DNA of 64,000 nucleotides from positions 62,001 through 126,000 of the forward strand of contig NZ_JFHD01000002.1 in NCBI RefSeq assembly GCF_000698575.1, in the 5' to 3' direction. Below, in pieces: positions 46,194 to 55,824 of the stretch. A program made the position numbers and the translations under genes. Source of the stretch: Caballeronia zhejiangensis (GTDB lineage: Bacteria; Pseudomonadota; Gammaproteobacteria; Burkholderiales; Burkholderiaceae). Numbering within the stretch: position 1 is the first letter of the stretch; each line of letters begins with the position of its first letter. The notes below the pieces were generated by a model that was not told the origin of the DNA, made no database searches, and saw nothing but the letters and a program-made list of their open reading frames with translations.

Positions 46194-46335
46194 ATTATAT
46201 GCACGACATCGCCGCCGAAACATCCGCCATTTCCCGAAGAAGTATTCGATTTCGGCGTTTCCACGCTCGCCACGGCATCGGCGACTGCGCGAGCGCGCCT
46301 ACAATGGTCCGCAACGCCACGAACAAGAAAACACA

Positions 46336-47226
46336 ATGTCGTTCAAAGACTACGAGCCGTTTCGCGTCGATGCGGGCGGCGTCGAGATCGCCGGGATGAA
46401 AGGCGGCGACCGGCCGCCGCTCTTGCTCCTGCACGGACATCCGCAAACGCACGAGATCTGGCACAAGTGCGCCGGCGAGCTTGCGAAGCACTTCACGGTG
46501 ATCGCCACCGATCTGCGCGGCTACGGCGCGTCGGGAAAGCCGGAAAGCGACACGCATCACACGCCGTATTCGAAGCGCGCGATGGCCGGCGATCAGGTCG
46601 CGGTCATGCGTCACTTCGGCTTCGAACAGTTTCTCGTCTGCGCGCACGATCGCGGCGCGCGGGTCGCGCATCGCATGGCGATGGATTTCCCCGACGCCGT
46701 CGATCGTCTGATGCTGCTCGACATCGCGCCGACGCTCGCGATGTACGACGCTACCGACCGCGAATTCGCGACTGCAAACTTCCACTGGTTCATGCTGATC
46801 CAGCCGTCGCCGCTGCCGGAATTGCTGATCGGCGGCAACCCGGACGCATATATCGATCGGCTATTGGGCAGTGGCCAAGCGGGATTTGCGCCCTTCGCGC
46901 CGCATGCGTTGCGGGCGTATCGCGACGCGTTTGCCGCGCCGGGTGCGATCTTCGCGACGTGCGAGGACTATCGCGCGTCGGCGGGCATCGACCTCGAACA
47001 CGAACGCGCCGATCTCGAACGCGGCATGAAGATCGCCTGTCCGCTACGCGTGCTGTGGGGCGAGCAAGGCGTCATCGGACGGCGCTTCGACGCGCTCGAC
47101 GAATGGCGGCGCGTCGCACGCGACGTGAGCGGCCGCGCGCTGCCGTGCGGGCACTACATTCCCGAGGAACAGCCCGACATGCTGCTCGCGGAAATGCTCG
47201 CGTTCTTCGAGGCAGATGCGCCCTGA
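46336..47226 (+). CDS. Fluoroacetate/haloacetate dehalogenase-like alpha/beta hydrolase
   Basis: The 296-residue hydrolase matches the fluoroacetate dehalogenase active-site plan almost residue for residue. Nucleophile Asp105 is followed by Arg106 and Arg109 (AHDRGARVAHR, carboxylate binding). Asp129 (LMLLDI) and His273 (CGHYIP) complete the triad, and His150-Trp151 (NFHWFML) and Tyr212 form the halide pocket. These correspond to Asp104/Arg105/Arg108/Asp128/His149/Trp150/Tyr212/His271 of the characterised Burkholderia FAc-DEX enzyme. Related epoxide hydrolases lack this full set. The protein would convert haloacetates to glycolate in the cytoplasm; the natural substrate is not known. Confidence 0.85.
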   Translation: MSFKDYEPFRVDAGGVEIAGMKGGDRPPLLLLHGHPQTHEIWHKCAGELAKHFTVIATDLRGYGASGKPESDTHHTPYSKRAMAGDQVAVMRHFGFEQFLVCAHDRGARVAHRMAMDFPDAVDRLMLLDIAPTLAMYDATDREFATANFHWFMLIQPSPLPELLIGGNPDAYIDRLLGSGQAGFAPFAPHALRAYRDAFAAPGAIFATCEDYRASAGIDLEHERADLERGMKIACPLRVLWGEQGVIGRRFDALDEWRRVARDVSGRALPCGHYIPEEQPDMLLAEMLAFFEADAP

Positions 47227-47353
47227 AACCCGCGCCGGCATTGGGCTTTACGTGAATTCAGGTGTCGTTACAATTTTGTAGGGAAAGCACCGATGCACGT
47301 GAAATAGTGTCGCGATACGATACTTGGGACGTTGATCACGTCCATATGATTCT

Positions 47354-47389
47354 GCCGCTTGCCGTAGCTGACAAGCGGCTTTCTTTTTG
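47354..47389 (+). terminator. Rho-independent terminator of the dehalogenase-like gene
   Basis: GCCGCTTG-(N10)-CAAGCGGC is followed by TTTCTTTTTG. The hairpin lies about 130 nt after the stop codon. A GGACGT-TGATC-ACGTCC dyad precedes it at 47328-47346. Confidence 0.75.
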
Positions 47390-47403
47390 TGCACTCGGGC
47401 GGT

Positions 47404-48315
47404 TCAGGCCACCGACACGGTTTCGCCGCTCACGTTCACCGAGCCGCCGCGCGCCAGTTCCCCGACGATTTTCTCGACGAGCGTATGACATTCGCCCGAT
47501 GGCGCGAGCGCATCGGCGGCGGCGCGCATCGCGCGGGCGTCTTGCGTCATCGTGACGAGCGCATCGAGCGTCATCGTGCGCACTTCCATCAACTTGAAGA
47601 CGATCAGCACCTTGAGCGCGTTCTTCGCGTTGCGCGCGGGATCGGCCTGCAAGTAATCGAGTCGCGACGAAGCGACCTCGAGCGCGCGCGCAACGTCCGT
47701 GAACGGCGCGCCGTGGCCGGGAATCACGATATCGACGTCGAGCGTCGATATGAGTTCGAGCACCGCGCGTTCTTCCGCGAAACCGCTGTCGCCTTCGAGT
47801 TCGGGAAAGATCACGCCGAAGCCGTTTTCCCACAACGCGTCCGCGCTGATGAGCACGCGCGTCTCGGGGCAATGGAGCATCAGCGAATGCGGATCGTGGC
47901 CCGGCGCGCCGAGCACGTTCCAGTCGAAGCCGCCGAGCGCGAGCGTCCCGCCGTGCGCGATCGTGCCCGTGAAATCGAAGCGATCGCAGCGCTGGCCGGT
48001 CGCGCGAAACGTGAGCGCGTCTTCGTCCCATGCGCGCACGGCGTGCGCTTCGCTTGCGGGAATCAGCGTGTCGCAGGCGTACGTGCGCTGGAGCAGCGCG
48101 TTGCCGCCGCAATGATCCGAATGCAGATGCGTGTTGACGATCAGATCGAGCTTGCGCGCGCCGAGCTTTTGTTTGACCAGCGCGAGCGTTTGCGGCGCGT
48201 GGGATACATAGCCCGTGTCGACGATCGCGGTGCCTTCGGCGCTTCTGAACAGCACGTTGTTCGACGAGAGCCAGCCGCGCTCGATGACCGTCATCGACTC
48301 CGGCAGCGTTCTCAC
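47404..48315 (-). CDS. Metallo-beta-lactamase-fold hydrolase
   Basis: The 303-residue MBL-superfamily enzyme has the metal motif NTHLHSDHCGGN (H-x-H-x-D-H), a third ligand His in VLGAPGHDPHSLML, Asp in LISADALWENGFG and a final His in DIVIPGHGAPF. A winged-helix-like C-terminal part follows, as in glyoxalase II-like and RNase-like MBL proteins. The GTG start at 48315 is preferred because it overlaps the preceding stop (GTGA) and has GGAGA 7 nt upstream; an ATG at 48294 is the alternative. The context with a MaoC-type hydratase and YbaK gives no clear pathway. Confidence 0.85.
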   Translation of the reverse strand: MRTLPESMTVIERGWLSSNNVLFRSAEGTAIVDTGYVSHAPQTLALVKQKLGARKLDLIVNTHLHSDHCGGNALLQRTYACDTLIPASEAHAVRAWDEDALTFRATGQRCDRFDFTGTIAHGGTLALGGFDWNVLGAPGHDPHSLMLHCPETRVLISADALWENGFGVIFPELEGDSGFAEERAVLELISTLDVDIVIPGHGAPFTDVARALEVASSRLDYLQADPARNAKNALKVLIVFKLMEVRTMTLDALVTMTQDARAMRAAADALAPSGECHTLVEKIVGELARGGSVNVSGETVSVA

Positions 48316-48917
48316 GCGCGTGTCTCCAGCGGCATCACGACGATGGTCGCCGTCGCCTTCATCACCGTTTCGCCGAGCTGATTGCGCGCGTCGCCTTCCA
48401 GCTTCACGAGATCCCCGTTCAGACTCGCTTTCCACTTCGCTTCGGTCACGCGCCAGGACATCGCGAGCACGTCGTTCGCCTTCACCGCGCGCGTCAGCCT
48501 GATGCCGAATTCGAGTCCGAGCGGCTGCGCGTATTGCGAGAAGTGCGTGGCGAGCATCGCCATCAGATGCGCGGTCGGCTGCGTGCCCGATGCGATCAGC
48601 GCACCGAAACGGCTTGCGCGCGCGTAGGCGTCGTCGTGATGCAGCGGGTTGAGATCGTTGACGACCGTCGCGAAGTGCTTGATCGAATCGGGCGGCAGCG
48701 CGAGCGTCGCGTCGAACGATTCGCCGAGCGTCACCACGCGCGCGCCCTGACGACGGCTCTCGACGCGCGCGAGCACCGCGCGTTTCGCCTCATCGTCATG
48801 GGACGACCACGCGGCGATTTCGTCGATGTTGCGAAAGCAGCCGTCGCAGAAACCGGTCTCCGGATTCATGCGGCATACATCGACGCACGGCGACGCAACG
48901 TCCGTCACATTCGTCAC
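48312..48917 (-). CDS. DUF1289-MaoC fusion protein
   Basis: The 201-residue protein begins with a DUF1289 domain (residues about 7-50: SPCVDVCRMNPETGFCDGCFRNIDEIAAW, with four Cys likely to bind metal). A MaoC-like hot-dog domain follows (about 75-201: SIKHFATVVNDLNPLHHDDAYA, with the hydratase Asp/His pair). MaoC domains hydrate enoyl-CoA thioesters. The GTG start at 48917 overlaps the YbaK stop (GTGA) and its own stop overlaps the next GTG start, so three genes are tightly coupled. The frame upstream stays open but lies within ybaK. Confidence 0.8.
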   Translation of the reverse strand: MTNVTDVASPCVDVCRMNPETGFCDGCFRNIDEIAAWSSHDDEAKRAVLARVESRRQGARVVTLGESFDATLALPPDSIKHFATVVNDLNPLHHDDAYARASRFGALIASGTQPTAHLMAMLATHFSQYAQPLGLEFGIRLTRAVKANDVLAMSWRVTEAKWKASLNGDLVKLEGDARNQLGETVMKATATIVVMPLETRA

Positions 48918-49411
48918 GATTCCGCCGTCTCGCGCAACGCGACGTCCGCGACCGGCGCGCCCGTCAGCTCGATCAATTCCTGCGGCGACAGATTGAACAC
49001 CGCGTGCGGATGCCCGGCCGCCGCCCACAGGCTGTCGAGCGCGAGCAGGTCTTCGTCGATGAGCGTGACCGGCGTGACCGCATGGCCGATCGGGCACACG
49101 CCGCCGATCGCGTAGCCGGTCTTCTCGCGCACGAACTTCGCGTCCGCGCGCGCCAGAGCGCCGACGCGCGCCGCGACCTTCGCTTCATCGACGCGATTCG
49201 CGCCGCTCGCGATCACGAGCACGGGCGCGTCGTCTTCCTTGCGGCGAAACAGAATCGACTTGGCGATCTGCGCGACCTCGCAGCCGAGGCCGGCCGCCGC
49301 TTCCGCCGATGTCTTGCCGGTTTCCGGCAGCATCACGACGTCATGCGGATGGCCGCGTTCCTTCAACAAAAGCGCGACGCGGCGCGCGGAATCGGGCAAT
49401 TGATCGATCAT
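48914..49411 (-). CDS. YbaK/EbsC-family aminoacyl-tRNA deacylase
   Basis: The 165-residue protein has the YbaK/ProX fold. Such proteins hydrolyse misacylated Cys- or Ala-tRNA(Pro) in trans. Family segments are AEAAAGLGCEVAQIAKSILFRRK, DEAKVAARVG and KTGYAIGGVCPIGH (the conserved G-G-x-x-P-x-G loop). The start at 49411 (MIDQLPDSA) has ACAAAGGACAAAG upstream. The specific tRNA edited is not predictable. It lies 16 nt downstream of the HMG-CoA lyase gene. Confidence 0.87.
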   Translation of the reverse strand: MIDQLPDSARRVALLLKERGHPHDVVMLPETGKTSAEAAAGLGCEVAQIAKSILFRRKEDDAPVLVIASGANRVDEAKVAARVGALARADAKFVREKTGYAIGGVCPIGHAVTPVTLIDEDLLALDSLWAAAGHPHAVFNLSPQELIELTGAPVADVALRETAES

Positions 49412-49427
49412 CTTTGTCCTTTGTTGT

Positions 49428-50351
49428 TCAGACGCAGGCGGCGGCGCCGTCGCGTTTCTTCGTGAAGATCGCCTTTCCTGCACGCGACGAACTCGGCTTG
49501 CCGATCGCGCGCGAAATGAAATCGCCGATATCGACGAGCTGATCCAGATCGACGCCGGTCTCGATGCCGAGCCCGTTCATCAGATACACGACGTCTTCGG
49601 TCGCGACATTCCCGGTCGCGCCCTTCGCATATGGACAGCCGCCGAGCCCCGCCACCGACGCGTGGAAGATCTCGATGCCTTCGAGCAGCGCCGCATAAAT
49701 GTTGCCGATGGCTTGCCCGTACGTGTCGTGGAAATGTCCGGAAAGGCGCTCGCGCGGAAACGCTTTCTGCGCTGCCGCGAGCACTTCGCGCGTGCGTTTG
49801 GGCGTGCCGACGCCGATGGTATCGGCGATATCGATCTCGTCGCAGCCGAGCGCTTTCATGCGTTCGACGACATCCACGACCGATTCGATGCTCACTTCGC
49901 CCTGATACGGACAGCCGAGCGCGCACGAGATGGATCCGCGCAGCCGCATGCCGGCGTCCTTCGCGGCTTTCGCGACCGGCTCGAAGCGCGCGATGCTCTC
50001 CGCGATGCTGCAATTGATGTTCTTCTGCGAGAACGCCTCGCTCGCCGCGCCGAAGATCACGATTTCATCGGCTTTGGCTTCGAGCGCGCCTTCGAAGCCG
50101 CGCATGTTCGGCGTGAGCACGGAGTAGATCGTGCCCGGACGGCGCTCGATGCCGGCCATGAGTGCGGCGGCGTCGGACATTTGCGGCACCCATTTCGGCG
50201 ACACGAACGATGTCGATTCCACGTTCACGATGCCCGCCCGCGCGAGCCGGTTCACGAGCTCGATCTTGGTTTCGGTGGGCACGAATTCCTTTTCGTTCTG
50301 CAGGCCGTCGCGCGGCCCGACTTCGACGATTTTCACTTTTGACGGAATCAT
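49428..50351 (-). CDS. Hydroxymethylglutaryl-CoA lyase
   Basis: This 307-residue TIM-barrel metal enzyme cleaves HMG-CoA to acetoacetate and acetyl-CoA, the last step of leucine degradation. Signatures are VGPRDGLQNE (catalytic Arg and metal Asp), SFVSPKWVPQMSDA, and the C-terminal GCPYAKGATGNVATEDVVYLMNGLG with the active-site Cys. A metal-ligand H-x-H motif occurs in SGHFHDTYGQA. No other leucine-degradation genes (methylcrotonyl-CoA carboxylase) lie within the window. It is followed by ybaK. Confidence 0.95.
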   Translation of the reverse strand: MIPSKVKIVEVGPRDGLQNEKEFVPTETKIELVNRLARAGIVNVESTSFVSPKWVPQMSDAAALMAGIERRPGTIYSVLTPNMRGFEGALEAKADEIVIFGAASEAFSQKNINCSIAESIARFEPVAKAAKDAGMRLRGSISCALGCPYQGEVSIESVVDVVERMKALGCDEIDIADTIGVGTPKRTREVLAAAQKAFPRERLSGHFHDTYGQAIGNIYAALLEGIEIFHASVAGLGGCPYAKGATGNVATEDVVYLMNGLGIETGVDLDQLVDIGDFISRAIGKPSSSRAGKAIFTKKRDGAAACV

Positions 50352-50376
50352 GTCTCTGTCTCCTTTCGATGTGGTC

Positions 50377-51318
50377 TCAGTACCCGCGCTTGAAATCGAC
50401 GATGCCGCTGATCGGCTCGCCGCGCGCGAGCGCTTTGATCTTGCCGGCGATCTGCACGATGCTTTCCACGCGCAGCGTTTCCGCCGAAATATGCGGCGTC
50501 ACCGACACGCGCGGATGCGTCCAGAACGGATGTTCCTGCGGCAGCGGCTCGGTGTGGAAGACATCGAGCGTCGCGGCGGCGATCTGGCCGCTGTCGAGCG
50601 CGGCGATGAGATCGGCATCGACGAGATGCGGGCCGCGCGCCACGTTCACCAGATACGCGCCGCGCGCGAGCTTGCCGAACGTGCGCGCGTTCAGAATGCC
50701 TTCGGTGTCCGGCGTGTGCGGCAACAGATTGATGAGCACTTTTACGCCGTCGAGAAACGCGTCGAATTCGTCCGCGCCCGCGTGAACGTGGACGCCTTCG
50801 ATCGTCTTCGGCGTGCGGCTGTATCCGCGCACGGGGACGCCGAGTTTCAGCAAACCCTTCGCGACTTCCGCGCCGAGCACGCCGAGCCCGAGCACGCCGA
50901 CAGTGAACGATTCGCGCGCGTGCTGCGGCAGTTTTTCCCAGCGGCCTTCGCGTTGCAGGGCGTCGTATTCGTCGAAGCGGCGCAGGTAGCGCAGCACGCA
51001 GTACGTCGCGTATTCGACCATCTGCTGCGCCATGCCGGTGTCTTCGAGACGCACGAGCTTCGCGTTCGGCGGCAGCGTGCCGGGTTCGCGGCGCTCGACA
51101 TCGAGAATCGCATCGACGCCCGCGCCGAGATTGAACACGGCCTGAAGATCGGGACGATTGGCAAAGAGCTCGCGCGGCGCGCGCCACACGATCGCGTAGT
51201 CGGCGCTCGCGGTGTCGCCCGGCTCCCATACGCGCAGGTCCGCATCGGGCAACTCGCGTTTCAGGCCGCCGAGCCACGCGTCGATATCGGCGCCCTTCTC
51301 GTAGAAGATGATTTTCAT
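50377..51318 (-). CDS. ghrA: GhrA-type glyoxylate/hydroxypyruvate reductase
   Basis: The 313-residue D-2-hydroxyacid dehydrogenase has the Rossmann motif VGVLGLGVLGAEVAKGL at about 137-153 and the catalytic residues of the family: Arg in NVARGPHLVD, Glu in the HTEPLPQEHPF segment, and His in VSVTPHISAET. The absence of a lysine-rich insertion and the overall length fit the GhrA subgroup, which reduces glyoxylate and hydroxypyruvate with NADPH. It lies between bioB and HMG-CoA lyase on the same strand. Confidence 0.88.
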   Translation of the reverse strand: MKIIFYEKGADIDAWLGGLKRELPDADLRVWEPGDTASADYAIVWRAPRELFANRPDLQAVFNLGAGVDAILDVERREPGTLPPNAKLVRLEDTGMAQQMVEYATYCVLRYLRRFDEYDALQREGRWEKLPQHARESFTVGVLGLGVLGAEVAKGLLKLGVPVRGYSRTPKTIEGVHVHAGADEFDAFLDGVKVLINLLPHTPDTEGILNARTFGKLARGAYLVNVARGPHLVDADLIAALDSGQIAAATLDVFHTEPLPQEHPFWTHPRVSVTPHISAETLRVESIVQIAGKIKALARGEPISGIVDFKRGY

Positions 51319-51337
51319 GGCCGCGTCCGTTTTCCGT

Positions 51338-52381
51338 TTAGTTCGCGTGCTTGTGTCCGCAACCGCGTTCGGCTTCCTGCGCGCCGGCGTTCTGCGCGGC
51401 TTCCGCGCGCATGCCGAGGCGCTCGATCAGCTTGCGGTCGGCTTCGGCTTGCGGGTTGCTCGTCGTCAGAAGCTGATCGCCGTAGAAGATCGAGTTTGCG
51501 CCCGCCGCGAAGCACAGCGCCTGCAACGCTTCATCCATCTGCTCGCGTCCGGCGGACAGACGCACCATCGCCTTCGGCATCGTGATGCGCGCGACCGCGA
51601 TCGTCCTCACGAACTCGAACGGATCGAGCGCGTCGACGCCGGTGAGCGGCGTGCCCGCGACCTGCACGAGATTGTTGATCGGCACCGATTCCGGATACGG
51701 CTCCATGTTCGCGAGCTGCGAGATCAGTCCCGCGCGTTCGCGTCGCGATTCGCCCATGCCGACGATCCCGCCACAGCACACGTTGATGCCCGCGTCGCGA
51801 ACGTGTTCGAGCGTATCGAGGCGATCCTGATACGTGCGCGTCGAAATGATCTGGCCGTAGAACTCCGGCGACGTGTCGAGATTGTGGTTGTAGTAATCGA
51901 GGCCGGCGTCGCGCAAGCCTTGCGCCTGATGCGCTTCGAGCATGCCGAGCGTCACGCAGGTTTCGAGGCCCATCGCCTTCACGCCGCGAATCATGTCTTT
52001 GATCGGCTCGAGATGGCGATCCTTCGGATTGCGCCACGCCGCGCCCATGCAAAAGCGCGTCGCACCGTTCGACTTCGCGACTTCGGCTGCCTTCAGGACT
52101 TCATCGACGTCCATCAGCTTTTCGGCCTTGAGGCCGGTGTCGTGATGCACCGACTGCGGACAGTACGCGCAATCTTCCTCGCAGCCGCCCGTCTTGATCG
52201 ACAGCAGCGTGGACAACTGCACCGCGTTCGGATCGAAGTGTTCGCGATGCACGGTCTGCGCGCGGAAGAGCAGATCGTTGAACGGCAGTTCGTACAGCGC
52301 GACGACATCGGCGACGCGCCAGCGCTGCATCGGTTGCGGCGTGGTTTTCGAGGTGGTCTCAGTGGCGATTTGCTGTGTCAT
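51338..52381 (-). CDS. bioB: Biotin synthase
   Basis: The 347-residue radical-SAM enzyme inserts sulfur into dethiobiotin. The [4Fe-4S] motif CEEDCAYC (Cys67, Cys71, Cys74) is present, with CPQSVHH following, then the SAM-binding [10 protein letters not shown] and [10 protein letters not shown] (cluster-ligand Cys pair of the [2Fe-2S] site). The C-terminal Ala-rich tail is longer than in Escherichia coli and ends with HKHAN. It is the last gene of the bioA-F-D-B operon, 4 nt after bioD. Confidence 0.97.
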   Translation of the reverse strand: MTQQIATETTSKTTPQPMQRWRVADVVALYELPFNDLLFRAQTVHREHFDPNAVQLSTLLSIKTGGCEEDCAYCPQSVHHDTGLKAEKLMDVDEVLKAAEVAKSNGATRFCMGAAWRNPKDRHLEPIKDMIRGVKAMGLETCVTLGMLEAHQAQGLRDAGLDYYNHNLDTSPEFYGQIISTRTYQDRLDTLEHVRDAGINVCCGGIVGMGESRRERAGLISQLANMEPYPESVPINNLVQVAGTPLTGVDALDPFEFVRTIAVARITMPKAMVRLSAGREQMDEALQALCFAAGANSIFYGDQLLTTSNPQAEADRKLIERLGMRAEAAQNAGAQEAERGCGHKHAN

Positions 52382-52385
52382 GTAT

Positions 52386-53087
52386 TCAATCCTTTTGATG
52401 AAGCGAGTCGGTCAGAGCGCCGATATCGAGCGAATCGGCGGCGCGCGTTGCATCGGGTGCCGCGAGATGCGGAATCACGCCGATGAGCGGCGCCTTGATG
52501 CGTTGTTTCAGTGTTGCGATGTTTTCGTCGGGATACAGCATATTCGGATCGACGCGATTCGCCACCCAGCCGGCGAGCTTCAGGCCGCGCGACGCGATGG
52601 CTTCGACCGTCAGCAACGCATGGCTGATGCAGCCGAGCCGCATGCCGACGACGAGCACGACCGGCAGATTCAGCGCGACGGCGAGATCGGCGGTGTCGTG
52701 CGTGTCGGTGAGCGGCACGCGAAAACCACCGACGCCTTCCACGACGACGATATCCGCTTTCGTCATCGCGAACTGATGCGCTCGCACAATGCGCCCGATG
52801 TCGAGCGCCACGCCTTCGCGCGCCCCAGCGATATGCGGCGCGATCGGCTCGCGCATCATGAACGGCGTGCGGATGTCGTTCGGCAGCGCGACGTTCGCGG
52901 CGGCGTCGAGCTGATCGGCGTCTTCGTTGTGCAGCACGCCGTCGCGCTCGACCGCGCCCGACGCGATCGGCTTCATCGCGGCGGCGGAAAGGCCCGCGCG
53001 CGCGAAGCCGTGCAGCAGCGCGCAAGAGACGAGCGTCTTGCCGATTTCCGTATCGGTTCCGGCGACGAACAGGGATAAAGCGGTCAT
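52386..53087 (-). CDS. bioD: Dethiobiotin synthetase
   Basis: This 233-residue ATP-dependent carboxylase closes the ureido ring of dethiobiotin. Its P-loop [12 protein letters not shown] (residues 7-18) and the [15 protein letters not shown] segment (Walker-B-like glycine motif) are family hallmarks, as is MKPIASG with the substrate-binding Lys. The start at 53087 ([10 protein letters not shown]) overlaps the bioF stop by ATGA. The upstream frame is open but belongs to bioF. Confidence 0.95.
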   Translation of the reverse strand: MTALSLFVAGTDTEIGKTLVSCALLHGFARAGLSAAAMKPIASGAVERDGVLHNEDADQLDAAANVALPNDIRTPFMMREPIAPHIAGAREGVALDIGRIVRAHQFAMTKADIVVVEGVGGFRVPLTDTHDTADLAVALNLPVVLVVGMRLGCISHALLTVEAIASRGLKLAGWVANRVDPNMLYPDENIATLKQRIKAPLIGVIPHLAAPDATRAADSLDIGALTDSLHQKD

Positions 53088-54283
53088 AGCGTATTCAAAG
53101 CGTTTAACGCGTGATCGAGCCGCGCGAGATCGTCCTCGCTGTGCGCGGCGGAAAGGGAAATGCGCAGGCGCGACGTGCCCGCCGGAACCGTCGGCGGACG
53201 AATCGCCGGAACCCAAAGGCCTTGCTTGTCGAGCGCGGCGGCGATTTCCAGCGTTTCGTCGTTGCCGCCGATCACGAGCGGCTGCACGGCGGTATGCGAA
53301 TCGACCGGCATCCAGCGCGTGCGTTTCAGCATCGCGCGCGTGGTGTCGATCAGCGACGCGAGGTGCGCGCGGCGCGCGTCGCCTTCATCGCCCGCGATGA
53401 TTTCGATGCTCTTCGACACCGCATGCGCGACCGCCGGCGCGGACGCCGTCGTGAAGATATACGGACGCGCGCGCTGAATGAGCCATTCGATGACGGTTTC
53501 ATCCGCCGCGACGAACGCGCCCGACACGCCCGCCGCCTTGCCGAGCGTGCCGACATAGACGAGATGCGGCGAGCGCAGTGCGTAATGCGCCAGCGCGCCG
53601 CGTCCTTGCGGGCCGAGCACGCCGAAGCCGTGCGCGTCGTCGACGACGAGCCACGCGCCGTACTTCTCCGCAAGCTCGACGAGACGCGCGAGCGGCGCGA
53701 TATCGCCGTCCATGCTGAACACCGTGTCGGTGACGATGAGCTTCGTCGCTGTTTCGTCGCGGGAGGCGTCGAGCATCGCGTCGAGCGCGTCGATGTCGGC
53801 GTGCGGATAAATCTGCGTTTGCGCGCGCGACAGGCGCACGCCGTCGATCAGCGATGCGTGATTGAGCGCGTCCGAAAACACGAGCGTGCCGCGTCCGGCG
53901 AGCGCCGTGACGACCGCGAGGTTCGCCATGTAGCCGGTGCTGAAGTAAAGCGCGCGCGGGTTGTCGACGAAACCGCCCGAGAACGCGGCGAGATCGTCTT
54001 CGAGTTGCGCGTGCGCGCGTGAATGGCCGCCCAGCAGATGCGAGCCGCCGCTGCCCGCGCCGAAAAGCGACGCGCCTTCGGCGAGCGCCGCGCGAATCGC
54101 ATCGTGCGCGGCGAGGCCGAGATAATCGTTGCTCGCGAAGCCGACGATCGCGCGGCCATCGACGGTCATGTGCGCGGAACAGGCGCCGTCGATCGTCTTG
54201 CGGCGACGCCGCAGGCCGCGCGCATCGATATCGTTCAAGCCCTGTTCGAGCGTTTCGTACAACGCTCTCGCTGTCGTGCTCAT
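53084..54283 (-). CDS. bioF: 8-amino-7-oxononanoate synthase
   Basis: This 399-residue PLP-dependent enzyme condenses pimeloyl-ACP or -CoA with alanine. It shows [19 protein letters not shown] (substrate region), [11 protein letters not shown] (Asp-x-x-His PLP contacts) and [14 protein letters not shown] with the Schiff-base Lys. The ATG at 54283 ([10 protein letters not shown]) overlaps the bioA stop by 4 nt. The upstream part of the open frame lies inside bioA. Confidence 0.95.
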   Translation of the reverse strand: MSTTARALYETLEQGLNDIDARGLRRRRKTIDGACSAHMTVDGRAIVGFASNDYLGLAAHDAIRAALAEGASLFGAGSGGSHLLGGHSRAHAQLEDDLAAFSGGFVDNPRALYFSTGYMANLAVVTALAGRGTLVFSDALNHASLIDGVRLSRAQTQIYPHADIDALDAMLDASRDETATKLIVTDTVFSMDGDIAPLARLVELAEKYGAWLVVDDAHGFGVLGPQGRGALAHYALRSPHLVYVGTLGKAAGVSGAFVAADETVIEWLIQRARPYIFTTASAPAVAHAVSKSIEIIAGDEGDARRAHLASLIDTTRAMLKRTRWMPVDSHTAVQPLVIGGNDETLEIAAALDKQGLWVPAIRPPTVPAGTSRLRISLSAAHSEDDLARLDHALNALNTL

Positions 54284-55590
54284 GCTGCGACCCCCGCGAG
54301 CGTGGCGTCGAGCGTTTCGCGCGTGCGTTGCGCGAGGAGCAGCAGTTCGTCGTCGGAGAGGATGTACGGCGGCATCATGTAGACCGTCGTGCCGATGGGG
54401 CGCATCAGCAGTTCGCGCTGCAACGCGTTTGCGAAGAAGCGGCGCGAGAACGTCTTGTCGTCGATATCGACATCGAACGCGAAGATAGTGCCGCAATTGC
54501 GCAGATTCTTCACGCGTCCGTGCTCGCCGACGCGCGCGCGCAACGCCTCGCCCAGCAACGCCGATTTGCGTTTGTTTTCCGCGAGCACGTTCGCGCTGTC
54601 GAACAGATCGAGCGTCGCCAGCGCGGCGCGGCACGCGAGCGGATTGCCCGTGTACGAATGCGAATGCAGAAAGCCGCGCGTGACGTCGTCGTCGTAGAAC
54701 GCGGCGTAGATGTCCTCGCGCGTGAGCACGATCGAAAGCGGCAAGTATCCGCCGCTGATGCCCTTCGACAAGCAGATGAAATCAGGCCAGATGCCCGCCT
54801 GCTCGCACGCGAAAAAAGTGCCGGTGCGCCCGCAGCCGACCGCGATTTCATCGGCGATCAGATGCACGCCGAATTCGTCGCACAGCGCGCGCAAACGCGT
54901 GAGATACGACGCGTCGTACATCGACATGCCGGCCGCGCACTGCACGAGCGGCTCGACGATCACGGCCGCAAGCTGCGACGCGCGCTGCCCGAAGAGCGCG
55001 CGCATCGCGGCGATGGCTTCGTCGACGCCGACCGCCGCCGGCGACGCGACCACATGCGCGTGACGGATCAGCGGATCGTAAGCGTCCTTGAAAATGGCGA
55101 CGTCCGTCACGCCGAGCGCGCCGATCGTTTCGCCGTGATAGCTGTTCGCGAGACACGCGAATTCGCGCTTCTCGCTTGCGCCGCGATTGCGCCAGAAGTG
55201 AAAGCTCATCTTCAGCGCGATCTCGACCGCCGACGCGCCATCGGACGCGAAAAACGCATGGCCGAGCGTGCGATCGGTGAGCGCGCAAAGACGCTCGGCC
55301 AGTTCGACGGCCGGCGCGTGCGTGCAGCCCGCGAGCATCGCGTGTTCGAGCGTGTCGAGTTGATCCTTGAGCGCGCGGTTGATGTCGTCGTTCGCGTGGC
55401 CGAAGAGATTGACCCACCACGAACTGATCGCATCGAGATAGCGGTGGCCTTCGTGGTCGTAGAGCCACGCGCCCTTGCCGCGCGCGATCGGCACGAGCGG
55501 CACGCGCTCGTGATGTTTCATCTGGGTGCATGGATGCCACACGGCCGCAAGCGAGCGGGCAACCCAGTCCTGATTGGCTTCTGTGTTCAA
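54280..55590 (-). CDS. bioA: Adenosylmethionine-8-amino-7-oxononanoate aminotransferase
   Basis: This 436-residue class III aminotransferase uses SAM as amino donor to make 7,8-diaminopelargonate. Landmarks are the N-terminal [41 protein letters not shown], the [14 protein letters not shown] site, and [17 protein letters not shown] with the PLP Lys. It is the first gene of bioA-bioF-bioD-bioB, each with overlapping starts. bioC and bioH are not in the window. Confidence 0.95.
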   Translation of the reverse strand: MNTEANQDWVARSLAAVWHPCTQMKHHERVPLVPIARGKGAWLYDHEGHRYLDAISSWWVNLFGHANDDINRALKDQLDTLEHAMLAGCTHAPAVELAERLCALTDRTLGHAFFASDGASAVEIALKMSFHFWRNRGASEKREFACLANSYHGETIGALGVTDVAIFKDAYDPLIRHAHVVASPAAVGVDEAIAAMRALFGQRASQLAAVIVEPLVQCAAGMSMYDASYLTRLRALCDEFGVHLIADEIAVGCGRTGTFFACEQAGIWPDFICLSKGISGGYLPLSIVLTREDIYAAFYDDDVTRGFLHSHSYTGNPLACRAALATLDLFDSANVLAENKRKSALLGEALRARVGEHGRVKNLRNCGTIFAFDVDIDDKTFSRRFFANALQRELLMRPIGTTVYMMPPYILSDDELLLLAQRTRETLDATLAGVAA

Positions 55591-55711
55591 AAACGGCTCC
55601 CAGGCCCGCGCGCGCGATGCGGGCCGGATACATCGGGCAAGCGCCAGGCGCCTGCGTTACGGGGAAACTGCGTGAAAACTGCGCGAGTCAATTATCCCTA
55701 AAACATGGCCG

Positions 55712-55736
55712 ACCTTCCGTATTCGGAAGGTTTTTT
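55712..55736 (+). terminator. Orphan plus-strand terminator in the bioA upstream region
   Basis: ACCTTCCG-TATT-CGGAAGGT is a perfect 8-bp stem followed by TTTTTT on the plus strand. No plus-strand gene lies upstream of it for more than 8 kb, as bioA and everything before it are on the minus strand. It could terminate a small RNA starting near 55600, or be an operator for bioA. Confidence 0.6.
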
Positions 55737-55824
55737 GGACATGCGTGCGCGCGCAATGGAAATGCGAAAACGCGCTATCGCGTGCAACGTCGGCCAAATG
55801 GGTCGCTTAACGTGCGATCGACGC

